From positions 6,503,221 to 6,567,220 of the forward strand of contig LR746270.1 in NCBI GenBank assembly GCA_902729315.2: 64,000 nucleotides of DNA. The letters are read 5' to 3'. Origin of the DNA: Spirodela intermedia (Eukaryota; Streptophyta; Magnoliopsida; Alismatales; Araceae). A model generated the notes under the pieces. That model saw only the letters and a list, made by a program, of their open reading frames with translations, did no database searches and was not told the origin of the DNA. Numbering within the stretch: position 1 is the stretch's first letter; every line of letters begins with the position of its first letter. Positions 1-20,934 of the stretch are shown piece by piece. A program made the position numbers and the translations under genes.

Positions 1-3000
1 ACCTTTCTTATTCCCTCAATTAAGCACACCTTTGCTCCATTCTCTTCATCTAATTTAGAAGGGATATATTCATTGATTAGTATTAGCTCATTCTCATACT
101 TTCTAACTTCTCCCAAGTCATGCGAAGGTATGAAATCTTAAGGATTTCTTCCATGTTAAAACTACAATATAGCATATTCATGGCTTGTGCATCTATGACT
201 ATTTTTAGTGCTTCCTAAGATAAGTTATTATTATTTGTAAATTACTCTGAAAAATAGAAGAGGTTTAGTAGTGGAATGACCTTCTTAATAAAGTCTTGAA
301 ATATTAGTCATAGGGACCTACTCCTTGAAGACATTACTTCTTTTGAATAGAAGCTTTGATACTAATTGTTGAAAGCCTATTCGGTTATGCAAAGTGAATT
401 AACATAGGGTATGAATTGATTCTTGATGTATTATTTGTCTTGTCTTATAACTATTTTCTTAAGATGATTTAATAAGATTCAAAGTGAGAAAGACAAAGAA
501 ATAACATGTTATAATAATTTGACCACAACTTACCCTAGTCTACTTCCAATATCATTCTTTTAGTTTCACTATTATTATCTCAAGAATATAGTTGATTTCA
601 CAAGATTGACAAACCCTTACTATATAAACTCTATGAATCTATATTACCCACTAGATTTCAAAGTTCTCCAAAAATATTTACAACATACATTTCATAGGTC
701 TATTCTTCTCATTAAATTTAGAGGCTTTCTTACTTCCTTGTGATAATAAACTATGGGAGCCTATCTATCCATAGATTCAAAGCTCTAGCTAGGCTTTTAA
801 TCACATAAGTGCCTCAAGAGTTCCTTCACACTTTCAAACACCAGATAAATAAATAAAAAATATTTAACATGACAGCACCATCATCTTCTTAATGCTGAAG
901 AAGATGGACAAGGTGAAGCTCTTCAACATGCCAAATAGGAGGATATCTTTTGATGTTGTAGAAGCTTGGAAGAATGGAATGCAACAAACAAAGGTTCTTG
1001 GTAGAGGGTGATTCTTTGGAGACATTTGAAGGAGAAGGTTAGATGAAGTGGAAGCTTTCCCTCTTGATTTCTTGATCTCCTTTTTGACTTTTCTTTCCTT
1101 GTCCTAGTTTAGGCTAAAGCCATCTTTTTATACTCAACAAGACAAGTGGTTGTCTTGATGGTGAGTTGAGCTAAGGGGTCTTATGTGTGCCTATAAATAC
1201 ATAGGAAATATGTTTGTTGGTTTTTAATTTTTTTTATAAAAACTCAAATAATTCAAAATGTGGCATGTTTTTTGTTGCATTGGATTCATCATTAGATCAT
1301 CTTTGTAAGGAATAGTTGCAAACACATCTACAATTCAATCCTGCAGCTAAAAATTATTTTAATCAACTAGGTTAGAAATCTGTATCATTTTTGTCTAGAA
1401 CACAATTCTAAATTTAGTAATGTTGTAAAACCATAATAATTTAATTCTTCAAATTTAGATGCTTCACACATTTATCTTATCATAACAAAATCATTCATTT
1501 ATATGTAACTAAACTTTTCATTATCAAAATAGCTGAAGCTATTGAACTCTAACAATACATACATTAAGGGGTGTTCTACATAAGTGACATTATTTAGGTG
1601 ACCATGAGTATTCAATAGTAAAGTCTCTTTTGAATATTTATTTAGAGGTGGGCTTGTTGAGAAGAAAATAAATCTCTTTCTTTCCTTATGTAGCTTTTTT
1701 TAGGTGCTTATTTTTACTCACTCATAAAATCCTTGTTTAAATTTTTAAAAATTTCTCATGATCTGATTGTTTTAAAGAGATTAATCCTTTGACAGGATTT
1801 GTTACATTTGTGACATTCATTAGGGTAGTATTCTTTCTAAAAATCTTTAGCTTTTGAGATTTCTTATCTCTAAAGAAAATATCTCCTTAATCATTGTTGG
1901 ATGTAAAGTGGTGGCCAATTGTAATGCTAATGCATTTTAGTTTATTTCTATATTCGAAGTAGTACAAAAGTTTCTTATAGTTATCTACTAATAAGAGTCT
2001 TCTCATCATGTTGGTATCACCATCAGCACGCTTGAAATACCTCTGAGATCGACCCTCCCAACACCAACACTTGTAAAGATATCTAAGAATATTATCTTGA
2101 GTGGGACTCACAAGTCACATCACACCATGTGGCAAATTGATCTAGATGTTTCCCTTTCCCAAAATTTCTTGTCTGTTTCCATAATTGGATATAAGAGTGA
2201 AGTGCATGAATGTTCTTTCTCTTGTATAGATATTGGTGGGATCATAACATCTTTGGATGTTGATTGATGCCATTATCAAAGAGCGAAATCATTTTGGTGT
2301 TTTATTTAATTATTATCATAATTTACTTATATAATTTGAATAATTACTTTCATGACATGCTGACATACAAGGATACTTATATGTTGTCAAAATTTATTGC
2401 TTGTTTAAATGATCTAGATATAAAGACTTAATAGGTCAAGATTCTATCTCCAATTTAGATATTATTGGTGGGATCATGATGCTACTTTGTTGTCTATCCT
2501 ATGAGTTGTGGCATGAACTTTTATCTCATTTGACCTTGAATGGTATCATAATTTTAAGGAGGAGATTCAATATAAATGGCATCAATGCATTAGCCAATCA
2601 ATCCTAAGGTTAGAGGAAGATGTAATACCTTGAGTCATTACTCTTCATTTAATGAGAAATAAAAAATATAGACATAATATGTAGAATATTAATCTCATCA
2701 ATATGATCATGGTAATAAGGGTAAGTTTTACCCCTTCATAAAATGATATTTTAGCATATAAATGAATAATGTACTGTAGATGTACAATTATGTATTAAGA
2801 GTTTTTAATGCTAGATATCTTATGGGTGGTTGTAAGTTTAGCTTATATGATCAATGTATTGAAATTTGATGCTACTAAAGACTATCATATGGGTGTCGCC
2901 ATAATTAAAAATTTAGTTATTCGAATAAATTTTAAATCATCTAAAAATGGCTTTTCCACATTAATGTTGCCAATCGTGTAAATAAAATATTTATGGAGAC
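1..3000. other. AT-rich intergenic stretch, no gene seen
   Basis: No reading frame here resembles a known protein and none is longer than about 75 codons. The sequence is AT-rich with short direct similarities (for example 'ggtgggatcat' at about 2234 and 2467), which suggests old, unrecognisable mobile DNA. Confidence 0.6.
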
Positions 3001-3044
3001 AAAAAAAGGAATATTTTGAGGGGGGAGAGAGGGGCATAGAGCCA

Positions 3045-3330
3045 GCTGGGACGTCACTTGGGGGGACCAAATCGAGCCCATCTGTGCAGCCTCTACCCTG
3101 AAATCAGTCAGATTCGGTAGAATCCGATTCTGGGTCCAGGCAACCTTGCAATGCGTAGGGAATGGGTTCCAGGCGCTCCAGGTTTTCCGCGCCGCTTCCT
3201 GCCTCCCAAACTCTTCATATTCTCGGAGGATGTGACGTCATCAGGAGGATGAGATCGAATGTGAGGAATCCGGCGAACCCATTAACTTATCGGATTTAAA
3301 AAGCCACCGGAGTGCTCGTGACGTCACGCT
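3045..3330. promoter_or_regulatory. Cluster of three TGACGT/TGACGTCA boxes upstream of the glutaredoxin gene
   Basis: Seen directly: the palindrome TGACGTCA at 3233-3240 and 3319-3326, and the core ACGTCA at 3051-3056. TGACG is the known binding core of plant TGA-type bZIP factors, which interact with CC-type glutaredoxins and regulate some of their genes. The boxes lie 1.1-1.4 kb from the glutaredoxin start codon in a GC-rich island, so an enhancer role is plausible but inferred. Confidence 0.4.
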
Positions 3331-3887
3331 GGGGCCCCACATCTATCCGGATGTTATAGTGGGCCAGGCCGGGCCGGGCCGGGGCTTTCTCAAGCCCAGA
3401 CCATCGTGGGGCCGGAATGTGGCCCGAGATTGCCACCTGTGAAGCTCCTACAATAAATTTAAAATTTAAAAGGCAATTTTTTTCTCTATCATAATTATAG
3501 TAATCTAAGGGAAGTGAGAAGCACGGAGAGAAAACCCCAAACGTTGACCCACGCAGCAGAAGAATGTTAGTCAATATGGACAAAATCAGTGTCAACAGTA
3601 GAAATATCTTCGTCTTGGTACTAGGTCAAAGGGACTGAGGGGGACTGTTCAGAGGTGGTTCCTGCGTCGTTTTATAAAAGTTAATTAAATTGTAGGAGTT
3701 GACTACCACGGAGATAACTTTTTTTGGAAAAAAAACCCAGATTTGTAAATCATGCGATGTTCGGCGATCTTGGAGCCTACTTTGCTAGATTCTATTTGTT
3801 AAATGCGGGCATCAAAATTATGCCCAGAAGGGTAACTGTCTCAGTTCTCAAATGGGTCAGACCCAGACGTCCAAAGATTCTCATTAC

Positions 3888-4440
3888 CCCTCTCTCTCTC
3901 TCTCGCTCTCGCTCTCTCTCGCTCTAGAGTTTGGTTTTGTGGGTTACATCATGATGCTGTCGGACCTCATCTGCATGGCCACCCCATGCATGAGCATGGC
4001 TTTCTAAAGCAGGAGGGTCTCACCGCACGCTAACAGGATAAGCTCGTGCCTTCCAGCTCCTCCTCTCTCTGTCTCCATCTATCTCTATCTCTCCCTCACT
4101 TTCTCTCCATTGCCATCAGCGCGGGAGGGAGAGGGGATTCCGCAGGTGACGAAGAACAAAGCGGATCAAAAGAGGGAAGGGAACGATGGAGACCCCCTGT
4201 CTCTATCTCTCTCTCTCTCTCTTTCTATCTCTTAGGGCTTCTTCTCGGAACGTTATCGAATCGTCGCCACATCATCTCCGGCCTGACTCCAACTCTCAGA
4301 ATATGTCGTCGTCAAGGAAAAAAAAAAGAAAACTCTCTCTCGCCCCACCACGGACACGATATAACCAGCCAGCCATGTCAGTCCTCTTCCTCCATCCCCT
4401 CTCCCCTTCCCTCTACCCACAGACTCTCTCTCTCTCTACT
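3888..4440. repeat. Pyrimidine-rich CT microsatellites in the glutaredoxin promoter/5' leader
   Basis: CT runs occur at 3888-3926, around 4044-4100, at 4199-4232 and at 4423-4437. Such tracts are common in plant core promoters and 5' untranslated regions. Long frames that read through this stretch are Ser/Leu low-complexity products of the CT repeats and are not genes. Confidence 0.6.
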
Positions 4441-4465
4441 GTGACTGGTATTGATCTCAGCGACG

Positions 4466-4777
4466 ATGGAGAGAGTGGCGAGGTTGGCGGCGCAGCAGGC
4501 GGTGGTGATCTTCAGCAGCAGCACCTGCTGCATGTGCCACGCGATAAAGTCGCTGTTCCAGGACCTGGGGGTGAACTACACGGTGCACGAGCTCGACGAG
4601 GAACCCTATGGCGCCGACATAGTGACGGCACTCTCCCGCCTCATCGGTCGCAGCAGCCCCCTCCCCGCCGTCTTCGTCGGCGGGAAGCTCGTTGGCTCCA
4701 CCGACCGCGTCATGGCCCTCCACCTTGCCGGCAAGCTCGCCCCCCTCCTCAGCGATGCCGGAGCCAAGTGGCTCTAA
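4466..4777 (+). CDS. CC-type (class III, ROXY-like) glutaredoxin
   Basis: This single-exon gene encodes 103 aa. The redox centre CCMC is at residues 21-24, the defining active site of the land-plant CC-type glutaredoxins. It is followed by a glutathione-site segment around residues 66-80 ([15 protein letters not shown]), where the usual cis-proline is P67. Near the C-terminus is an LxxLL motif (residues 91-95, LAPLL), which family members use to contact TGA bZIP factors. The last four residues are AKWL, a variant of the ALWL tail that recruits TOPLESS-type co-repressors. Length matches the family (about 100-150 aa). I chose the ATG at 4466 because it gives the usual short N-terminus; the frame extends five codons upstream without an ATG. 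The expected role is in the cytosol and nucleus, modulating TGA-dependent transcription. The exact family member cannot be named from sequence alone. Confidence 0.9.
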   Translation: MERVARLAAQQAVVIFSSSTCCMCHAIKSLFQDLGVNYTVHELDEEPYGADIVTALSRLIGRSSPLPAVFVGGKLVGSTDRVMALHLAGKLAPLLSDAGAKWL

Positions 4778-4803
4778 CGGCCTCTTCGCTCCTCCAGGAT
4801 CCA

Positions 4804-4817
4804 AAACCCTAACCCTA
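4804..4817. repeat. Short interstitial telomere-like repeat (two CCCTAAA-type units)
   Basis: AAACCCTAACCCTA sits 27 bases past the glutaredoxin stop codon. Short telomere-like boxes occur near many plant promoters. Here it falls between the glutaredoxin 3' end and the ISWI promoter. Confidence 0.5.
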
Positions 4818-5708
4818 TCCCATGTCCCTGAAACGGGGAGGACAAGGAGCAGGTTGACGAGGAGGACGATGACGAGATGGGGATCTACTGTGAGAGGTTA
4901 CCTTCTGTGAGCCACTCCTTGAATAATTAGTCTCTTCTTCTTGCTCGAAATCAATTATTTCCCCATCACAGGATCAGGAAAAGAGTAACAATGAAAAATT
5001 TATAAGAAAGATATTTTTCCAACGAAGAATTTCTACCCATATCTGGGCTCAGCTGATTAACAAAAATAGGGAATATTCTTTTATAAACCCCGGAAAATAT
5101 TCGAAAATCTGAACGACCCATTTCGTAAAAGGCCTTTCTACACCCCGAGAGCCCCATTTGAATGGATAAACCGGGCTAATTTTTACACGTGGCAGAGGCA
5201 GAGGATGCCACGAACCCTTCTCACACCCTTACAACTGGGCCCCCGTTGACGCTAAATGGGGAGTTAATTTGTAAATATTTGCATATCTATTATCTAATTA
5301 AGTATTTATTTTCCCTATATTTTAATGTAATATTCTACAATTAGCCAAGAGCTGATTATAGGATATTATCAATGAAAATTACCCGGGTGGTTGGATCCGA
5401 ACCAAATTTCGGTGGCGGATCTGAACTGGGTCTTGAGGCGCGGGAAAGAGGAAAGGTCGAGGAGTAGTGGCGGGAATCGACTTGAGTCGGCACGTGCGTA
5501 ACTGAACCGACCCGGAGATATATATATTTGTGTTATACCCTTGCTGGGTAAAATTGACGAACAGAAATAGAGAAAGCCGAAGCCCCCCCCCCTTTGGTTC
5601 TCTCTCTCTCTCTCGCCCGCCTCGGGCGCTGTGGTTTCTCTGTTCTTCCTTCGCTTTTGTGTGCGATCGAGGGGAGGAACGGGCAGGAGAAACCCTAGGG
5701 GATCGTCG
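4818..5708 (+). promoter_or_regulatory. Glutaredoxin 3' region and ISWI promoter/5' leader with a telo-box
   Basis: The first half is the probable 3' untranslated and intergenic DNA. The end of the stretch looks like a plant 5' leader: a C-run and CT tract at about 5583-5615, then a telo-box AAACCCTA at 5690-5697, 12 bases before the ISWI start codon. Telo-boxes are typical of genes expressed in dividing cells. Frames on either strand here are low-complexity shadows. Confidence 0.5.
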
Positions 5709-14799
<9,091 letters not shown>

Positions 14800-14812
14800 G
14801 AAGGCTTTCTTT

Positions 14813-14816
<4 letters not shown>

Positions 14817-14857
<41 letters not shown>

Positions 14858-15043
14858 CCTGCTGTTGGGAGGCGGTCTGAATGAGGGGAGTCTCCCCCTG
14901 GAGTAGGCACCGTTAGGGCCCGGAGATCATACACGGAGCAGAAGGCGCACGCTTGTAACTTCATCTTTTTAATGTTTTTGCTGATGATTGCGCGCCATGG
15001 AGATTACGAGAAAACGAGCTGCCTTTCTCTTCATCTTCCCACC

Positions 15044-15097
<54 letters not shown>
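14817..15097. repeat. CT and GA microsatellites just beyond the ISWI stop codon
   Basis: (CT)n occupies 14817-14854 and (GA)n occupies 15046-15097, within the probable 3' untranslated or intergenic DNA. They are complementary and could pair as a hairpin in a transcript; that is inference. Similar runs occur in introns at about 14187-14214 and 14503-14522. Confidence 0.75.
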
Positions 15098-15099
<2 letters not shown>

Positions 15100-15330
15100 T
15101 AATCGAGATTTGTGCGTACCTGAGACGCGGCAGGGGGAGAAGAGAATAGTTCGAACAGCCGGGCTTAGGTGAAGACCTGGAGCTGCGACGGCGGCAGCAG
15201 CGATAGCCGCTCGCCATGGCGCGGGAGGATCTGATCTCCTCGCCACTAGTCTTCGGCGACGGGGCCGGAGAGCGTTCGCCGAAGAGGCAGAAGTGGAGGA
15301 GGGGATTCTCGCCCCGAAAGGAAGAGCCAG

Positions 15331-15428
15331 ATGTGGCGGATGAGAGCTGCTCTCTCCCTCGCCAGTGCCGCGCGCGCTGCGGAGCTTCTCAGTCGCCAAT
15401 GTAGCGCAGGGGACCCGTCGGCCCCAAG
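15331..15428 (+). pseudogene. Possible orphan first exon with a mitochondrial-type presequence
   Basis: From the ATG at 15331 the frame begins MWRMRAALSLASAARAAELL. It is rich in Arg, Ala, Leu and Ser with no acidic residue before E19, which is what a plant mitochondrial presequence looks like. A candidate splice donor (AAG|GTATTA) follows at 15429. No downstream exon is recognisable before the minus-strand gene family begins near 16 kb, so the rest of the gene is missing, far away, or was never there. An in-frame read-through gives 88 codons with no known similarity. It could also be a chance GC-rich frame. Confidence 0.3.
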
Positions 15429-15885
15429 GTATTATCATCATCTACCTGTACTCTTCCCTAGATTAGGTTCAGCTTCTGATTCTTCGTCTTCTTCCTATCG
15501 AAATTGGATCACACCAGAAAGGAAACAGTTGACCCAACTGCGCAGCAATAGGCATCGGGTCCAATTACCAAGGGAAATCGCCAATGTTTCCTATTGATTC
15601 ATAGTTAAACCCATAGCAAAATTGCCCGAGAAGATTCCAAGATCCTGAAGTTTCCTATTATTATGTGTTCAACAATGGAAGCTTGGGATTGTGCCCAAGA
15701 ACGGTACTCGGGTGAGAATCATAGTTTGTTCCTGAAAATTCCTGAAGATGAGAGAATTTCACGTTCTAATAAGAAGAACCAGGCGAAAAGAATGGAGACG
15801 ACGGAGTTGTTGAGGGTATTCTAATCAACTTAGCTAGAACAAATCACGGTATTGGTTCTGCGAGTAACATAAACCTACGGGCTCT

Positions 15886-15945
15886 CTCTCTCTCCCTCTC
15901 TCTCTGTGTCTCTGTGTCTCTCTGTCTGTCTCTCTCTCTCCCCCT
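15886..15945. repeat. CT/GT-rich microsatellite
   Basis: A compound run of CTCT and TGTCTC units marks the left edge of the region homologous to the other pseudo-exonuclease units. Confidence 0.6.
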
Positions 15946-16441
15946 CGCTGTTCAAAGACTCAAGGTGAATGTTCTGAAAATAAGCCCAAGGCGACGGACG
16001 AGGAGGAGGTAGCGGTGTGGATAGCTCGTCGACAACTCCGCCCTCGCTCGCTCTCGGCATTTTCCTGCCGAGCGAGAGAGAGAGTAAATGATGAAACGTC
16101 AAGCGTTCGTACCTCCCACAAGAAGGAGTGCGGCGTCTGCTTTGGCGCCATGTAGGTTCACCGCCACGGTTTTTCCGTCGCCGGATGTCGTCATCCTCCT
16201 CCCTCATCACCCTCATTCGCTCGTGGAAAACCCACCTTCCGACCAAGGGAATGGCTTTGGAGATCATCGGACGTGGCGTGCGATCCCAGGTTTCGATCGG
16301 GTGTCTTCAAACACGTTAGATGCTCTGACCCAATTAATGGCAGGAATGCCCGCAAGAAAAAGTCAGGCGACGGGAAGGGGGACGATGAGATGGACTTCTG
16401 ATATCAGATCGCCTTCTTGTTTGGCTCTCTCACCTTGCCGG

Positions 16442-17093
16442 CTACCACTCGCTGTCCCGCGCGATGATAAGCTTTCCGATCATCTCGGGGATGGCGGCGG
16501 CCTGGACAGCTTCCTCCACTTGGTCGTCGTTCAGCGGCCAGTTCCAGCGGGAACGGCGAAACCGGGTCGGGGTCCTCAGAAGACTCACGTTCATGTCCTC
16601 AAGAAGTGCAGCGGCTGCGGCTACGTGCAGCGGAAGCCGGGTGGTTAGGAGGTCCTGTAGGGGTATGCCGAAGATACCGGGGGCGCGGCGCAGCTCTATC
16701 GTCGGCGCGAGCGGGAGATTGTTTTGCACCCCTAGGAGCTCCATGGCTTGGCGGATGTGGTCCCCAATGAAGAAATAGGAGGGGTTGCAGAAGATGAGAA
16801 GGAGGCCATCGGGCAAGATGATACCTTCCTCGGAGGCCGCTGGGCGGTAGACCAGGGCCCGCGAGGAGTAGGCGAGGTGGATGGAGTGCATCCAGTAGAT
16901 GACGGACCCGCAGCTAGTGATTACAGATTGCTGGTTGAAGGAAACGCCCACGGCCCTGGTTCGATCCCCCGAAAGGGACGAGTTCTCGTGCCCACTCTGA
17001 TGCCTCTATCCAGTTTTCCGTCACGACGACGCGGTATGGGTTCCGCCCGACTGACACGAGCCTGGGATTGCCCCGCGACCGCTCCGACGCCAT
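16442..17093 (-). pseudogene. Copy A: frameshifted WRN-exonuclease-like pseudoenzyme gene
   Basis: The expected start (MASERSRGN...) is at 17093 and the stop is at 16442-16444. The N-terminal part reads in one frame to about 16960. The rest (from GVSFNQQ, at the place of motif I) continues in another frame. Comparison with copy C puts a one-base loss in the G-rich run near 16970, so no full protein is made. The remaining sequence keeps the family pattern: IHLAYSSRALVY strand, FIGDHIRQ segment, a WPL element and the C-terminal helix ending in EMIGKLI. None of the catalytic DEDD residues is present. It belongs with copies B and C. Sequencing error in the homopolymer is the alternative explanation. 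Confidence 0.7.
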
Positions 17094-17177
17094 TCCCACC
17101 GGTGATTCTGCTTCTCTCGCGTTCTTGATGGGAGACGATGTGATTTCTTGAGTTCCAGAAGAGGGAGAGAGGGAGGG

Positions 17178-17208
<31 letters not shown>

Positions 17209-17640
17209 CTGATTGGCGGCGGTAGTAGATCAACAAGATCAGGGGAAAACAACATACACGCCATGGACGATAACCACCGACGGGGATCGACGTCCCAGCG
17301 CTGCACTGATCTTCCGTTCATTTCCGCATCGCCGTTACGAGACTACGACCACACGGGGGTTCCGTTCCTCCGTCATCCGGCCCCACCGTCACTGAATCGG
17401 TCGCCTGGCCGTCACCGGCATCCGCCTTCCTCACTAGCGTGAGATCATATACTCAAGTGTTAGTCCTCGTCAAAACCACTCCCATCGATGATGCGCACTG
17501 TTTCTTCTGAGACTCGAAGATGATGCGCAGAAAATCGTTCATGCCATGCTCTCCGAAGTAAGGAGAAACCGGAGTGGGAAGATGCTCTACCTCGGAGCAA
17601 AATCAGTCGTCATGTCTCTTAGAGATGTGCAGATCATCCC
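17094..17640 (-). promoter_or_regulatory. Leader and upstream block of copy A
   Basis: This is homologous to the blocks upstream of copies B (22094-22400) and C (28301-28960). A GA microsatellite at about 17176-17206 is followed, moving upstream, by a conserved segment containing 'ccatggacgataacc' (near 17263) and another containing 'cctcggagcaaaatca' (near 17591). It probably holds noncoding 5' exons and the promoter. Short frames here differ between copies, so no protein is called. Confidence 0.5.
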
Positions 17641-17739
17641 GAGATGCATTCTTTGGTCAATCCTTCAAAGACCTAAAAGAATAATTGCTGAATTTTAAAC
17701 AAATTTTTGATAGTTATTGACTCATTTAACCTAGTTCCA

Positions 17740-18330
17740 AATGAATGAACAAAGCATCGGTTGCCTCAACTTGAGGCATTGAAAGTGATGACGAGACAGT
17801 AGAATCTGAATTTCTCGGAGTGACATGAAGGAAATTAGGTGGAGGACACTACTAGATGAAAGATATATAACAGATGCCCATTCATTGTGACTACTCCCTC
17901 TCACCGTCTTGTTATATCCTTCCTCCTCTTCATCTATTTATAGGGAGGGACATGGAAGAAGTTAGAAGAATTGTCTGGAGAATTGTGAGGGCGGTGAGGA
18001 CACGAAGGAAGAAACCGGGCTTGGTGAGATAATTAGAGAGGACGGTTCTACCTCTTCCATTTTGGTGAGATAATAAGTTCGATGGAAGACATCAAGACAC
18101 CTTGTGAGGCTCCCTGTCTATTTTTTCCTGTATCAAATAAACACCTCTAGCTCCCTCCATGGGCATTGGAGGATTTCTCAGAGCCATGTAAATTTTGATG
18201 CTTTACTTCTTCGCATTTTTTCATTTGGATTCAATCTTGCCGTCTTTCTATATTACACGTTGATGTTTTTTAATGCATGTATAGTTAAATGGGTAACGCT
18301 TCTATGATCCATCTTCCACTGTTTCTGTTT
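17740..18330. repeat. Duplicated spacer segment (partner at 23288-23795)
   Basis: The two stretches share a series of blocks in the same order, including 'cttggtgaga', 'catcaagacaccttg/tatcaagacaacttg' and 'ttcatttggattcaatcttgccgtctt/ttcatttggatttgattttgccatctt'. They show that copies A and B' carry spacer from the same duplicated unit. Confidence 0.6.
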
Positions 18331-18339
18331 TATATGAGT

Positions 18340-20930
18340 GTGGTTCTATTTCAGTATCATAGCAAACTTTCTGATACCTTATAAAGTCTAGTATTCTAAA
18401 GATGTCAATGACAATTTTTGGGTGTCAAAATTGATGAAAATATTTACATTTTTTTAATGCAGAAAAGGGAGGGCAGCCCTTGTAAAGCAAGCAAGGATTT
18501 CACAAAGCTAAATACAGCAAATAAATTTAATACTATAATATATTATATTTAAAATTATTTAGTGTAATTCAATTATTTTTAACCTACGTAAATTATTGAC
18601 AAAGACTGTACTACTACTGAGTTATATAAAAAATAAATTTTTTATGCGAAAATATCATAAAAATAATTTATATTAGGAGAGGCAATCAGATAATTTATTG
18701 TATATTTAATTGAGGAAAAATTCTAGAGTATGTGGATTCATTTAATTAATTGAGGTTACACCTTTGGAATAGCTAATTCCTATGACAACATAATTACATC
18801 AATGTAATTCAGTAAGATAATCAAGTGTGAAACATAAGATAAATGGCCCTTGTTTGTTATCCTGGAAATACAAATTAATGTCCTCTTTAACAGGAACAAG
18901 ATATTAAATAAGTATAAATCTATGGATAATGTATAATAATACTAATAATAATATTAAATTCCCATAAGGTACTAAAAAGAATGTAGTTGATGCTCATATT
19001 TTGAATTTATGAATTTAAATGAATTAACTATTGGTGCTTACTAATGTTGGAAATGTTACTATTTACTAAAATTACCACTAGTGAAAAGTAATTATTTATG
19101 CATGAGATTTTACACGAATTATTGAAATAAAATTTTAATCAATGTAATATAGATCTCTGCACTTTTAGTTAATGGAATTGGGATTGCTTATGTGGTCCTT
19201 TAGAATTTCTGAATATTATAAAATGTTAATTTTATATTATTTATATTCACATTCAATTAAGGTAAGGTAATTTTATATGTAAACTCATTGCTTTATAAGA
19301 GAAAGTAATTTTGATTATATTATCAACATCAAATTCTTACAAGACACTTGTGAACTGATATCTTCCAATATATGCATTCATGCTTATTTTAATTTAACTG
19401 GTTATCAACATCAAATTCTTACAAGACACTTGTGTATTAATTTAACATTATATAAAATTAAGTACTTAAAAGATGTGTTGTATTGATTTATGAACATCTT
19501 AATTTCGAACTAATTTTAAATTTTAAGGTTGAGTGACAAAAAATAGGGGAAGGTTTTCAGTCAAATTTTTCTATGAATTCAATCTCTGTACAATGGCTAA
19601 TTAGATTCATAGGATCATATCTGACACCAATAAAAATTTGAGAATATTTATAGAAATTTAAAGAGATACTTATAGATATGTTATAATGATCATTGAAACT
19701 TGGGCAAACCACTAAAGAGCTACAATTGAGGTACAAATATCTTCATTGATCTGATAGTTTTCTTGTAAATATAGGACAAGAAATAAGTATGATTTTTTTT
19801 CTTCACTATATTTTTGGATATGATAAAATCTTGATTAACTAATTGGCATATCTTCCTGTGATGTTTTCCCTTTGTCTCATATGAGACCTAATTGTGATCA
19901 AATTTTCACTTAATCATTTAAGAAATATGATCTTTTTAATCAACTTAAGGCCACCTAGGACTGTAAATTTAGAAGAACTTTTTTCAGTGAAATTCTATGG
20001 GAGCTGAGTGCAGTATTCAAAGATTGTTGGTTAAATAATTGATTTAATATAACCTAAGATGAGACATTTCTTAAGAGTAGTTATAGGTAGGTGGGTGAAC
20101 TACTATAAAAATCTTGGACTGATTAAAATTAAATCTAAGGAATCTAAAATAATTTAGGGGTAGAAAGAAATAGATTGATGGGAACAAGACTTAGATTAAG
20201 GAGAGGTTGAATTGATCAAGTTCTAATTTTTATTTTAAATAATTATTTTGTAATTTTTTTAACTCCTTCGTCCAATATTTAAATCCTATGACTTTCTTCG
20301 ATATAAACCTAGAACACTGAAATATTTTTACAATGATCTTTTTCTTATAGTCCCGTGGCTCTCTATTCTTGGATTCTACTAGACCAACTATTTGGTAATC
20401 ATAGATGCTGATTATTGGGTTCAGTCAGCACACAATTTTATCCCAAAATTATCTCCCAAATTCATAGTTGAGAAGAAAGCCAACTATTAATTAAAGGATC
20501 AACTCCCTTAGGTGATTAAATTATTTTAATATTTTATACAATGATCTTAGGGTTCTCTACTGTAGACTATCCAATCAAGTCTTATCACTATTGTATCTAT
20601 GAATGACATGTCTTTGAAGTATTAATCTAATTTCATATTTAGTTACTTTGGTCTCTTCATTCAATTAGTCCTTAAATATACTCTATTTCTAATGGTTTAT
20701 TTATTTGAAATTGATCTAATTCACGATGCAGGTAATAGTTTAAGTTTTATTCTCAATCCCATATCACAACAATACTCCACCATTGATTTGTAAACATGAC
20801 CAAATATTCTTCAGGTTTCATTCAAGATTAGTTTCTTGGACCATCTTGCATATTCTGGGATGTATTGTTTCACATGATCATTCACAAAATCCTAATCATT
20901 GGGTAGCTCCTCACCATCTGTTTTTTTTCT
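18340..20930. other. AT-rich stretch without genes
   Basis: About 2.6 kb with frequent stops in all frames. I see one short direct repeat, 'ttatcaacatcaaattctta', at about 19320 and 19402. No other structure is supportable. Confidence 0.6.
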
Positions 20931-20934
20931 GAAA

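Noticed and set aside
4186-4812. Frames of 208 and 115 codons overlapping the glutaredoxin gene on both strands
   Set aside because: They begin in CT repeats or run antisense and have low-complexity Arg/Pro/Ser content. The CCMC glutaredoxin frame explains the conservation.
15953-16194. Possible two-exon minus-strand gene (MTTSGDGKTVAV... spliced to a Pro-rich exon)
   Set aside because: The intron between the candidate donor and acceptor would be only 38 nt, too short for a plant intron, and no similarity is recognised.
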